Assembly (NCBI RefSeq): GCF_963675165.1
Contig: NC_087384.1
Location: forward strand, 3,122,501-3,186,500
From: Halichondria panicea
Taxonomy: Eukaryota > Porifera > Demospongiae > Suberitida > Halichondriidae
DNA: 64,000 nucleotides
Direction of reading: 5' to 3'
Numbering within the stretch: the first letter of the stretch is position 1; each line of letters begins with the position of its first letter. The notes under the pieces are model-generated. The model saw only the letters and a program-made list of their open reading frames with translations, searched no databases and had not been told where the DNA came from. The position numbers were made by a program, and so were the translations under genes. Positions 30,982-41,732 of the stretch are shown here, in pieces.

Positions 30982-31228
30982 ATCAGAGACAGGATACAAT
31001 AACTAGAATCCAGACATGTACTGGCAAAAGTTAATGGTTCGCTCTGCACCTAAAAATAGTAACCACAAGAATTTTGCTGAGTCTGAGAATATCGTGTAGA
31101 GGGTATAAACTTTCGCGTTGACCATTAGAAAGGTTTTCGCGGAATAGCAGCCTGTGACCTTCAGGGCCACCGTACTTTATGCAGCATGCAACATGGTATC
31201 ATGATAATTAATTATGCACCTGTAATTA

Positions 31229-31454
31229 TAACGTATGGAGGGAAATTTTCGCTATTTGGCTCCACAGCCCTCAGCAGAAATGTTCGTGGGTTCTGATATT
31301 CGCGGTTCAATGCCAGGAAACCACACCCACCAATAACTTTGCATATGGAAATACTCTGCGTGGGAGTTTATCCAGTTTTTAATTTTTGCGTTACTACTCT
31401 GCCCTCGAAAAACGCGAAATTTTGCACCCCACGAAAATGTCCCGCTATACGGTA
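31229..31454. mobile_element. TACCGTATAGC-family MITE
   Basis: The right end CCCGCTATACGGTA is clear; the left end (TAACGTATGGAGGGAAATTT) is diverged. It shares TTTGGCTCCA.AGCCCTCAGC with the copy at 63340-63549. Confidence 0.6.
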
Positions 31455-31639
31455 ACTGATATTTCATTTTGGGAAGATCACCTGACATATTGAGCCATGC
31501 CAACTTAGTAATAGCACCATCAGCAATAAAGTGAAGGCAATCAGGAGACGTACTGCATGGTAACTACATTTCATTTGTTAACAGGTATTATGCTAACTCT
31601 GTTGTGGGTCCACCAACCTACACCCTCAACACCAATCAC

Positions 31640-32070
31640 CACTCCCCCTCACTGATGTCCACCATAAAATCTACCTCTACTGCACTGCACGAATACACAT
31701 GCACCCTTGCAGGCCAGGTCCTCTGTAACCACTCCCTAAACCCTCACTGATGTCCACCATAAAATCTACCTCTACTGCACTGCACAAATACACACCCTTG
31801 CAGGCCAGGTCCTCTGTAACCACTCCCTAAACCCTCACTGATGTCCACCATAAAATCTACCTCTACTGCACTGCACGAATACACACCCTTGCAGGCCAGG
31901 TCCTCTGTAGCCTCGAGACCACGCCGATTAAAATACGAATTTTAATCGGCCTGGTCTCGAGGCTAGGAGGTCCTCTGTAACCACTCCCTAAACCCTCACT
32001 GATGTCCACCATAAAATCTACCTCTACTGCACGAATACACACCCTTGCAGGCCAGGTCCTCTGTAACCTT
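31640..32070 (+). repeat. ~93-bp minisatellite, about four units
   Basis: Units begin CTCACTGATGTCCACCATAA and end GGCCAGGTCCTCTGTAACC. The third unit is interrupted by the palindromic MITE at 31908-31965. Confidence 0.8.
31908..31965. mobile_element. 58-bp palindromic MITE in the minisatellite
   Basis: TAGCCTCGAGACC at the left and GGTCTCGAGGCTA at the right pair around an AATACGAATTTTA core. AGGTCCTCTG lies directly left and recurs on the right after two extra bases, so the duplication is imperfect. It belongs to the family at 20351-20456. Confidence 0.7.
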
Positions 32071-32454
32071 ATTATAGACAAGATCAACCAACTAACTCTG
32101 CAGCTTGACACCTTAGACGTAGGTCACGCTCATGTCATGCAGAAGCTATAATTAAGCTATGACTTTAAGGTATAATTATAAACATGCACATAGAAGACAA
32201 GAGTACTTTAATTACCAAATGCTGTCTACATCAGCCATGTACCATGCATGCATGGCATGACGCCCAACAGGGTACGATTGCATTTAGGTCTTGTAACTCT
32301 TTTGTCTTGAACATGAATAATTATAATCTATCTCTAAGTAATATATAGCTATAATGATAAAAAATGTTATGTTATCTGTTACTATAGTTCGATTTACTTT
32401 CGAAGATGTATGACAGGTGTTTACTCAGACAGTATGATTACAAGTGTTCCTATA

Positions 32455-33660
32455 CTACGGCAGTGTATAGGTGATTAGGTGTGTTGGGTAAGCCATGTCT
32501 AGCTTGTATATAACGAATATGTCACTACCACCGCTATGATGAGCACTGACAGAATCGTAGCGTTTGTTTGAGCCTGGTTTAAGTGGTGGCATCGTAAGTG
32601 ATTTGTCCTCCTTGTCTATCCAGCATGTCTCACCAGTTAGAACAGAAGCGAGAAAAATTTGTTTGTGACCATTCTGGTCTTTGTAACTGAAATGATTTGA
32701 AAAACTAGCTTTTACAGCAAAATACGCTCCCTTTCCCCACAGTCCACCATCAGAGAACCGAAAGTCAAACCCTTCATCCGATTCATAGATCTTCACTGGT
32801 GGTGTTTTAAGACTACCATGGAACAGCTTCTTTTCGTTTAAAGGTTTGCCTTTCTTTTGCATTTTTTTCATTGTATGTGCATATTCGTCATACATAGTCT
32901 TATTTTCAATCCTGTCGATGGAAATAAGAGCTGCTTGTGGCATTGTGGCATGAAATAAATAATCAATGTCATTCCATTCTTCACTTGATCGATATACTTC
33001 TGATTTAAAAACGTTAGGGGTCAAAGCCCATGTAGGGGGATATTGAATGCATTTGGCATCTGGTAATGTTCGAAGAGCAGCTGCAGGTACTATTCGTGGA
33101 GCAGCCATTCTAGTGGCCTGGCTGTGTAGGCGTGCCAAGAGTAACACTCCACTATGTATTTTATTATGAAGTTTTATGCTAGCTCTCTTGGCAGCGTCTG
33201 GATCAATGAAGTTGATGTATGCGTAAGGTGGGTTACCATCAGTAACAACACGCAGAGACATAATTTCACCATATGGATGAAACAAAAGGCGTAACTCTTC
33301 CTTGTTTAGCTGTCCACTCATCATGCTAACTTTAACGGTGTTAGGTTCTGGGGTGATGAGAGAGGTTTGCACAGGGATTTGAGTGCTGTCTATTGGCCCT
33401 GAGTGCCTATACACATGAATAAGAAATCCTTCAACTTTCTGATTTCTATCCCTGTATGCAGCAGAAGCTGCTTCACTTGTTTTGAAGGTGACATAGGTGC
33501 CATGACTGAGAGTTGTTTGCTGAGGATTGAAATACGGTTGTGAAATGCAAAATACCTCACCAAATCGAGAAAAGTGTTGTCGCAAGTAGTCTGATTTTAT
33601 ATTTCCAAACATCAAAACCTTGATAGATCTACAGTCAGAATAGTGAGGCAGAGTTGCCAT
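32455..33660 (-). CDS. RRM mono-ADP-ribosyltransferase, PARP10/14-like (copy B)
   Basis: A single-exon frame of 401 residues, near-identical to copy A at both ends, with only two RRM-like domains (about 11-85 and 105-185) before the ART domain (about 205-401). The same H (KLFHGS), Y (GAYFAVKAS) and Leu (YPTHLITY) signature is present. The 3' flank (GTGTATAGGTGATTAGGTGT) also matches copy A, so this is a segmental duplication. Either B lost two RRM units or A gained them; the high similarity among A's repeats favours gain in A. Several substitutions (DCLFHAT to DYLFHAT, CLMDKED to CWIDKED) show the copies are diverging but both remain open. Confidence 0.9.
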   Translation of the reverse strand: MATLPHYSDCRSIKVLMFGNIKSDYLRQHFSRFGEVFCISQPYFNPQQTTLSHGTYVTFKTSEAASAAYRDRNQKVEGFLIHVYRHSGPIDSTQIPVQTSLITPEPNTVKVSMMSGQLNKEELRLLFHPYGEIMSLRVVTDGNPPYAYINFIDPDAAKRASIKLHNKIHSGVLLLARLHSQATRMAAPRIVPAAALRTLPDAKCIQYPPTWALTPNVFKSEVYRSSEEWNDIDYLFHATMPQAALISIDRIENKTMYDEYAHTMKKMQKKGKPLNEKKLFHGSLKTPPVKIYESDEGFDFRFSDGGLWGKGAYFAVKASFSNHFSYKDQNGHKQIFLASVLTGETCWIDKEDKSLTMPPLKPGSNKRYDSVSAHHSGGSDIFVIYKLDMAYPTHLITYTLP

Positions 33661-35425
33661 AATCCTGATTCAGAACTCTATAATAATGTATAATTATACT
33701 GTACTGTGTAGCTGGCTTGGAATAACTTCTTTGGTATGATTCAGCAAATTCTCGAAATATGAATACTTCAGAATAGTATTCATATCTATCTATCTGTCCC
33801 ATGGCCATATATAGATCTAGACGTGACATTGTCATATCAGGAGTACATGAATATTCATGTACTCCTGGTAATACTGCTACACTTACCATTTGAATGGCTG
33901 CCCTATTGGCAGTAAAGTGCATGAAATACGTAGCGAAATTCACAAAGTTAATCCCTCGAAAATGACCAGCTAGGTGAGTATCACCGTGTGGTACTAAGTA
34001 AATAGTCAGTAAGTCACATACATACATACTGTACATACATGTTAGAACACCTAATGTGGTCCACGAGTAGAGGAGGTTTGCCACGCGTCATCATACACGT
34101 GACATTCCTAACGTTTTCTGCTCACGTTATCGTAGATACTGAACAACTGTAAAAGTTATGGCTATCTTGCTTTACTGAGTGTCAGAATGGAGGGAATCTC
34201 TGGAGATCGGGTTGGTTAATGAAAGCTCTATATTCGAAGTAGCCAAATTAAGAGTCATGCACATAATGCTAGGCATACCTTATAATTGTTATGTAAGCTA
34301 CTACAGAGATATATATGAGCATGTACTCCTCGTGTTACTGATAATGTAATTATTACCGTGTACGTAGCACTTAATGTTCGAGGTGTTTAATTTTCGCTGT
34401 TTTCAAGGGTTATAGTAATCGGTCATGAAAATTGTTCCACAAACATATTATATACATGTACATGTAGTAACGGCGGATGCAATGTGCACTGACATACTGC
34501 ATAGCGCGAATTATTTAACGAAACAGCAATTCCACGAAATAACCGTGGCCCTTACCTTGAATCTAATGACTAATTTTGCGGGTTCTTGTCTCGAGGATAA
34601 TGATTGAAGGATAATGAATCATTCTGCTCTCTATTTAAGGATAATCCAACTACACGCAAAACGTCATATCCAGCCATAATAAACATTGAAAACCTAGTTT
34701 AGGGCAGCCAGCACTGGCCAGTATACGGAATAGCGAGTGGTCATGCAGTAAACATCTAGCTAGCAATCCGTGCCAAACCAAATGGCCGGTATATCGAGGT
34801 GGCCCTACTTCAGAGAGCAATAGCGAGAGTCTACTGTTATGATGAATCACTATACCACATACTTCTTCTAAATAAGGCGCCGCTTTTTTAATAATTACGC
34901 TTTCGAGGCAGTGTATGCAAAAGCAAGAAATAGCCAATGAATTTATATGGTGCCTTATGGGAGAAATATCCAGGTGGCGCCTTATTAGAAGGGGGCGTCT
35001 TCTCACTAATCCAGCTCTCTGATTTACGGTCACCTTGCTATTCCGACAATATTTTTTGAATGGCGCATAATACGGCCGGACCCGACATTATGGGCGTGGT
35101 TTTTGCAAATAAGAGAGCATGATGATTCATTATCCTCGAGACAGAATCGCTAAATGAGCTATTGGGTTGAGGCTACCTAGACTAACGAGAGTCCACTGCA
35201 TGTATACATGTACTTGTGAATATACAGGCATCCATCTAAAGAATGGTAAGACAGTATGACCACCTCAAGTCATACAATGGTTATCTTTTGTTGTACAATA
35301 TTGTCATGAATCAGCAAATGTCCTATCACAAAAGGATTCATAACTACAATTCCTAGAAAGAAAAATAAACCCTATCAAATACATGTATATCTCACGATTT
35401 TCCATAACAACCACACCAGTTCCAA
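33661..35425. other. Intergenic region with foldback elements
   Basis: It contains a ~30-bp perfect palindrome (CAGGAGTACATGAATATTCA and beyond) at about 33838-33867, and a foldback element at 34588-35142. I saw no convincing gene; the 149-aa and 127-aa frames look like chance. Confidence 0.45.
34588..35142. mobile_element. Foldback MITE with GTCTCGAGGATAATGA ends
   Basis: About 30 bp of imperfect inverted repeat at the two ends (GTCTCGAGGATAATG and its complement). An internal GGAATAGCGAG..CCTTGCTATTCCG pair resembles sequence near 63815. Non-coding. Confidence 0.5.
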
Positions 35426-37324
35426 TCACTGCTCCTTCTTGGACTTTTTCTTCTTGCCAGTTTGTCCAGCAGGTGATTTCTTTATGTTAGAATTTGTGCC
35501 AGCACTTGAGGTAGTTTTGCCGGGTGGGGAGCTCCACTTGATGGTGAATAGTATAAACAGGGCCAGATTAATGAAGTGCACTGGCATGCACACAAGGCAG
35601 ATCATCTCCAATATGTAAAAGAGAATGTAGACCAGATAGACTGAGGTGAGGCAGGCGAAGGAAGTGATCATGACCGCCAGGAAGGTTATCGTTCGTGACG
35701 GAATAAAACCTGTGGGGTACAGACATAACACAATTAATTATGTTTACCAGGGCCAGGCCGTAATAGATCATCGAAAAATGTGTGTAGAATATAGGGGGGA
35801 GGGGCATGTGGCCAAGGGACCAACCGCCAACCATGCAGTAAATTACTAGGGAGGTCTATCTGTAATCCTTTCACTGCCTCTTAGACATAATTTTCAATGC
35901 GGAGGTCCTTCATTTGTTTGCAACCTACCCAGTACGAGCATAACTGGAAAGAAGAGCAGTCCTCCATAAGAGTTGGGGATGTTGAGAGGGTGATCCTCCC
36001 CCAGCAAGTCGCCAACTATTCCCATACCCCTAGAGTATCTGAGGGAATGAAAAAGGGGCTTTCACCATTACACTGTATTAATTAAGCAATTGCAAAATAC
36101 CCCGCTCATTTGGACATTTTGCCGAATTTAATTATGGTACCGTGCACCGAGTATACAGGTTTTCGCTGATTAGGTATGCAGGGTGTCATACAGGATTTTG
36201 AAGTAGAGGGGGAAATGAGAAAAGTAACCAGAAAATGTTGCTAAAAAAAGGTCAACTGTTATTTCAATACCCAGCTATGGACACTCAGTCATGATTGAAA
36301 GGGGGGAGGGAAATTGGAGCTAGGGGGGATATCCCCCCTTTCCCCCCCCCGTATGACACCCTGGTATGTATATATACCACGAACATTTATACACACTGGA
36401 AAAAGGCTGCTATTCCACGACAATTAAATCCGTGAAAATCTTTCTAATGGTATATTTGTGAATTCAAAGTACACTTGCTATTCGGTACATTCTCTAATTA
36501 TAGTACACAAAAAATGAATTCAATATTACAATTGGTGCTAATAGAACATAATATTTAGTGTTTCAATTAAAGCGGGGGCATAAAAATTATGGTAAAAAGA
36601 GTGACTTTGGAGATTTCCTAAAATTGAGTGTGGTAGTTTAGCAACGACACAGAATTTGCTATACAATTAGAGTATCTCTCTGTAAATTATGCTCTTGACT
36701 GGCTAGTTAGCACTACCGTATAGCAGGTAATTTTCGGGGGATAAAATATTCGTGGTTGAGTAGTATTTAGTCATTTCGTGGATAATATTTTCGTGGTTGC
36801 TGCTTGCACTGCAGGTAAAGATCGATATTGCTGAACCACGATTGATGGTTCATTTGCAATCATTCGCTACCGTATAGCAGGTAATTTTTATACGAACAAC
36901 CATTTAAATATTTAATTTTCGTACACCTCGGGGATAGTGACGTTGAATCTGCGTTAAATCTATTGCAGTAGAATAATTTCAATTTTCATATGATGCTCTT
37001 CAATATGAAATATACGAACATTTCCACCATACGAAAATAACCCGCTATACGGTATTAAAGCATACAATTCCAATTTGTAGATGGTACTCAATTAGAACAG
37101 AAATTTCAAGGTTGGTGCTAATATTAAAGCGGTGCGGTAATTAGAAAGGATATTTACTTTGATGTGACAACCTTGCTACAGGAAATTTTCTCATCCAGGT
37201 CACAGGTTGCTTGGTAGTCGTTGTTTTCGGACTTCATGTGCTCGATGTGGATGGCATAGTAGGAGAGAGCTACTCCACCCACACAAAACAAGGCTATTGT
37301 CAACGACAACAATCCAGACCCCAT
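35426..37324 (-). CDS. VKORC1: Vitamin K epoxide reductase (VKORC1-type)
   Basis: Three exons (37324-37158, 36038-35929, 35709-35426) join in frame to 186 residues. Family landmarks are the loop cysteines C41 and C49 (CDLDEKISC, human 43 and 51), the LNIPNS loop Asn at the human N80 position, and the CxxC redox centre C130-L-V-C133 (human 132/135) in the last helices. Four hydrophobic membrane segments fit the ER-membrane fold. The tail is Lys-rich (KKKKSKKEQ), compatible with an ER-retention signal. The enzyme reduces vitamin K epoxide or quinone to the hydroquinone for gamma-carboxylation. The human TYA motif (Y139) after the CxxC reads VHF here, with His at the Tyr position. The start codon lies 449 bp from that of the RRM-WWE-ART gene on the other strand. 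Confidence 0.95.
36179..36363. mobile_element. CAGGGTGTCATAC-ended MITE in VKORC1 intron 1
   Basis: The ends CAGGGTGTCATAC and GTATGACACCCTG are inverted, and G/C homopolymer runs (GGGGGG, CCCCCC) flank the core. GTATG occurs outside both ends, a possible short target duplication. Confidence 0.65.
36714..37054. mobile_element. TACCGTATAGC-family MITEs in VKORC1 intron 1
   Basis: Two left ends (36714 and 36868) share TACCGTATAGCAGGTAATTT, and one right end reads CCCGCTATACGGTA. The inner unit 36868-37054 looks complete; the outer one is a partial copy. Confidence 0.6.
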
Positions 37325-37773
37325 GCTAGTGTGTGCATAAGTGTGGGTCCGGGTATATATGTCATATACGGTGTATCGACAGTTAAGTTGCCAACATTCA
37401 TAGATTATGCCAGCCTATGGAATAATAATGATACTGTGCAGTCTACCTTGATGGTTAAATGAGTCTTCAGCAAGACTTGATGGCTGTGACTATAAAACAA
37501 CTGCAACACTGGACTGGACAAACAACTTAACTCGCAAGAGCAGCATGGGTGCAAAAAGTACAAAGGGGTTTGACCCTGGATGACATAACATGATTTGATG
37601 TTAACTAAAGGGAATTCCCCTGGGAAATGCCAGATAGAGTATTAAGTAACACGAAGTAGTTACTATATCTATGCACGAATCCTCTCTTCTAGCTAGCTAC
37701 TGCGTACCGTACCGGTGGTGCTGTGTGCTCAAATCTACGATTTAAGGATCAGTCTTATAAATTGACTACATCT
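37325..37773. promoter_or_regulatory. Shared upstream region of VKORC1 and the RRM-WWE-ART gene
   Basis: 449 bp between divergent start codons. No TATA box or NRF1-like palindrome was found. Confidence 0.35.
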
Positions 37774-40697
37774 ATGGCCTCTAGAGCTAGAGGCAGACGT
37801 AGTGCTAGTGCAGGCTACAGGTAAAATAATAATTTATGTAGACTCTGTACCCCATGTAGAGATCTGTTTAATAGCTGTATAAAGCAAGCGTGTTAATTTT
37901 GGATAATCCTGATTTTATTCTATATAGGCATTCAGTCGAACAAGCCAGAACATATCGAAAACCAACATATGGAGTGAAAGTGAGTAACATTCCGTCAAAC
38001 TATCTGACAACATCACTCCAAGATCTGTTTTGCACGTGTGGGAGTTGCGATGTAGTACTTGGGGACAGCAGCATATCTGCAAAGTTTCAATCGCAGCACT
38101 ATTATGCATACGTCAATTTTGATTCTCTTGAGAATGCTAGGCTAGCTGTGTCGAAATTGAATGGCCATCTCGTCAATGGAAGTACTCTCAGCGTGAAAAT
38201 TCAGGGATCTGGATCTGCAGTCGTCAGTAATGGTCAACCCTCAAGCATTGCTACTACTATCTCAACGGTTTGTACTGTAAAGGTCACCAACATCTCAAAG
38301 ATCGTCACTGAGAGTAACCTTAGGGAGATATTCAGTTTTTCCAACAGTGTTCCATTAGCTAGTGTAAAGCTGAACCAAATATCATCAAATTCACACAATT
38401 TTGCCTACGTTAACTACCACAGCCATGTTGATGCTGACAGAGCAGTCATTGAGCTTAATGGGTGTTCTACGAAATGTGGTTCAAAGCTCCAGGTGAAGCA
38501 TCACAGACAATCTGCCATACAGCCTCCTGTGACCACTGAAGCTGCTGTAGGTGGTACTGTGAGTCAATGCACAGTCAAGGTGTTGATAACACAAGGATCA
38601 ACATCTTCGAGTGAGTTATACAGTTATTTCACCAACTTTGGTGAATTAAAGGATGAGCCAAAAATCAGACAAGGTGATCCAAACTTTGCCTATATTAACT
38701 TTAAGTCGGAAAACAGTGCAATGAATGTTGCTCAATATCCTAGTCATGAAATCGGACCTGGTGTTACAGTCAAAATCCGCCTATCGAAAACTTCTTCTAG
38801 TCAACCAGTGATGGCAGTCACAGTCCCACCACGTGTACATGCTCCATTGTTTGTACCAAAGCATATCCCTTGCAATGCAGTCATTTCCAGTATTTTGACA
38901 TCTTCTGTTGAGTATGCTCAGTACAGGAACTCTATAGCACCAGTTTCTTTGATCTGTGATAAAAATGGTGATGGTGTTGTGCTTTTTGGGGAAAGTGTGA
39001 ATCTACCTTCAGCCGAATCTGTCATCACGTCTCTTATTGAAAAACTACAACGTCAGCTTAATGATAAGGTGTTGGAGCTACCTTGCATGTATGTACCTGC
39101 CTTCTCAAACCCAGCATTAGTGAGCAGCCTTGCCGAAATTGAGCAAAATTGTATGGTACAGCTTCAGGTACAATATGGATCTACATGTACGAAGGATGTT
39201 AAGTCCTTTTCAACCATGGTTTCTAGCAAGTTAGTAAGTCACGCAGCAGCTGCTGAAGTATCTTCTTTCGGTATAGCACTTTATCAAAAAAAATCAACTA
39301 GTGGTGCGAGTAACCCGCCAGTCTCCTATGTTTGGTCTTGGAAAGATGATCACCATGTTTACACACAGTATGACTCAGTGTCTTCCACTAAGATTAGTGA
39401 GCATTATAATTCTTCACCACAAGGTTCACTACATCTGACCATAGTGACCAAACTCGGTTCCACCTCTTACGTAGTGGATTTTGCAACCATGAAGCAAACA
39501 AATCTAGAGACTGGTCACATTCGAAAGATCAAAAAATCATCTTTAGAGAATCCAGACTCTCTGACTTGGTTCTACGAAGATGATTCCAAAAAAATGGCTC
39601 CTTATTCAGCCTCAGAATGTGTGCAAATTGAAGAGATGTATCTTTCCAGCAAACCGTCTGACCTTGTGATCAATGGTAAAGTGTACACATTTGATTTTAC
39701 AACGCTGAAACAGATCAACAAAAACACCTTATATGAACGCAAGATCGAACGGAATGCTCCTCACCTTAAGCCCATGAAAGAATCGTTTTTCAATTTACAA
39801 ATCGAAGGCTTGCAACAAAATATCGTCATAGCAGAGAAAATGCTTAAAGAGGAATTAGACAAAGCTGTTGTCGAAAAAATTCATGTGTTACCAACAACCA
39901 CAGACAATGCTTTTCAAACCGAGGTAATGACCACTCTTCAGAAGTACTTTGTGTTAGCAAGCGTTGTTGGAGACACTGTTCAAGTACGAGGCGTACAAGG
40001 ATATGTAGAAAAAGTGATGCTGATAGTACGGGAGAAAACACTGGATTTCGAAAAGGAATGCTTAGCTCGAGCATCATCTACCCCACATAGTGCGTCTGTG
40101 CCAAGCAACTGGGAGGTACAGACAGACAAGTTTGCTCTGAAAGAAGTACTTCATTCCAGTTCAGAGTGGACTGAAATTGAAAACAGATTCCACAAAACCC
40201 TGCCAAGCACAGGTATTGTCTCGATTAAACGAATTCAAAACAAGTGGCTGTGGGATCGATACTCATTTGCTAAGCAACGCATGTCTGAAAGAAATGCTGG
40301 TATTGTCAACGAGCAAATGCTCTTCCATGGAACACGAGAAACTCCCCCAGAAAAAATCTACAATTCTGAGCAAGGGTTCGATTTTCGTTTTTCTACGAAA
40401 GGAATGTGGGGAACAGGAACGTATTTTGCTATCAATGCTAGCTATTCTCAAAGCTATTCCTATTCCACTATTCAAGGAAAACAGATGATACTAGCATCCG
40501 TTTTGACAGGTGAAACATATCGGTGCCCTCCAGATGGTTCTCTCAAGAAACCTCCAATTAAGCCACGCAAACATGGCAGTTTTGAGGATGAGCTTTTCGA
40601 CAGTGTCAGTGGACAAACGAAAGGGAGTGATGTGTTCATTATTTACGACCATGAAAAAGCATATCCGTACTACCTGATTACATTCAACAGATACTGA
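37774..40697 (+). CDS. RRM-WWE mono-ADP-ribosyltransferase, PARP14-like
   Basis: Two exons (37774-37820, 37928-40697) encode 938 residues. The first exon gives an Arg/Ser-rich MASRARGRRSASAGY start, and the AG|G junction restores the second frame. Three RRM-like domains (about 30-105, 130-205, 225-295) are followed by an unassigned region, two WWE-type segments (about 475-640, with VWSWKDDHHVY and LTWFYEDDSKK), a KH-like stretch (about 660-730) and an ART domain (about 745-938). Catalytic signature: His in MLFHGTRE, Tyr in GTGTYFAINAS, Leu in YPYYLITF (H-Y-L, mono-ADP-ribosylating type). WWE domains in PARP11/12/14 bind iso-ADP-ribose, so this protein may read and write ADP-ribose. It lacks the macrodomains of vertebrate PARP14. 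It is more divergent from copies A and B than they are from each other. Confidence 0.92.
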
Positions 40698-40938
40698 TAA
40701 TGCAAAAGACTTTTATTGACTATAGCTTATTTTGTGTGTGTTGTAATGTGCATTTAGAATCTGTTTTCCTGTACTGTCACCCTAGCTGCTGTGGGAGTGT
40801 TAATCTGGAATAGGCGATATACGCATTTAAGAATTATTTCACGGCTCCTCTCGGTTATTTCTGAAGAACTGCGACAGATTCTAATCTGCATTAATCTTTA
40901 ATTTAATGTATTCCTTACTCGGAGCACTTGTCAAGATA

Positions 40939-40994
40939 AAATAATAAACTCAATCATATTGCATTTATATGCAATATGATTGAGTTTATTATTT
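40939..40994. repeat. Perfect 26-bp-arm palindrome
   Basis: The left arm AAATAATAAACTCAATCATA... pairs base for base with 40969-40994 around a TTAT loop. It lies 240 bp past the stop of the ART gene. It could be a minimal MITE or a 3'-end structure. Confidence 0.75.
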
Positions 40995-41013
40995 ATGCTT
41001 ATAAGCAAGTATG

Positions 41014-41251
41014 TACCGTATAGCGTGAAATGTTCGAGGGGCTTAATTTTCGCGGATTTCGTGGGTTAGAATTCTATACGAAAATTAAGTCCACGAAAAT
41101 TGTTCTTTAATTAGAATTACCTGCTATCGTGCAAATATTTAAAGGCGTGGCTTCCGGTAAGCAGTCATTCCGCGAACATTGTGCAACGAAATGGTTTTTA
41201 GAGGCCAATCCACGAAATATAAGTGCCTCGAAAATTTCACGCTATACGGTA
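41014..41251. mobile_element. Complete TACCGTATAGC-family MITE, 238 bp
   Basis: The ends TACCGTATAGCGTGAAATGTT and its complement are bounded by TA at both sides. The interior repeats GAAAATT-rich blocks. Non-coding. Confidence 0.75.
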
Positions 41252-41732
41252 TATAGAGTTGCTTAACAATAAAGGTATACCGTGGGACATTTTCGAGGGG
41301 CTTCGCAATCCTACACGAAAATTAATTCTACGAAAATTGTTCTTATCTGCTATAACATGCAAAGATTAAAGACGTGGCTTCTGGTAAGCAGTCAACCCAC
41401 GAAATTTATTCAATAAAACTAAAATTTACACCAAAGAAAATTATACCCGCTACACACGGTACCACTTCTGACAGTATACATGTACTTGTATTATTATTTA
41501 GTATCAATAAAAATTGCCTGCTATACGGTTTAAATGTTTATATTAGTATTTGTATAATTATGAGAACAAATAAAGCGCTATAAATTAATTAAACCCCAGT
41601 GCTTGTCAATGAATGAAACTTAGAATGGCCAATAATAATAATTATTAACAATTCTACAATGTAATTGAAACACAAGCAACTAGCACTAGGCTTTAAAACA
41701 GGATAAAATGTAAACATGTCCGCACTATTGAA

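Larger units (their letters stand above)
40698..41732. other. Repeat-rich gap between the ART gene and Elongin B
   Basis: It holds a perfect hairpin at 40939-40994, the MITE at 41014-41251 and a diverged relative at about 41274-41462. No gene was seen. Confidence 0.5.

Noticed and set aside
33635-34084. 149-aa minus frame upstream of copy B of the ART genes
   Set aside because: It runs through a palindrome and AT-rich DNA and overlaps the start of the ART gene in another frame; no recognisable domain.
34650-35033. 127-aa minus frame
   Set aside because: It lies inside a foldback MITE and has no similarity to a known protein.
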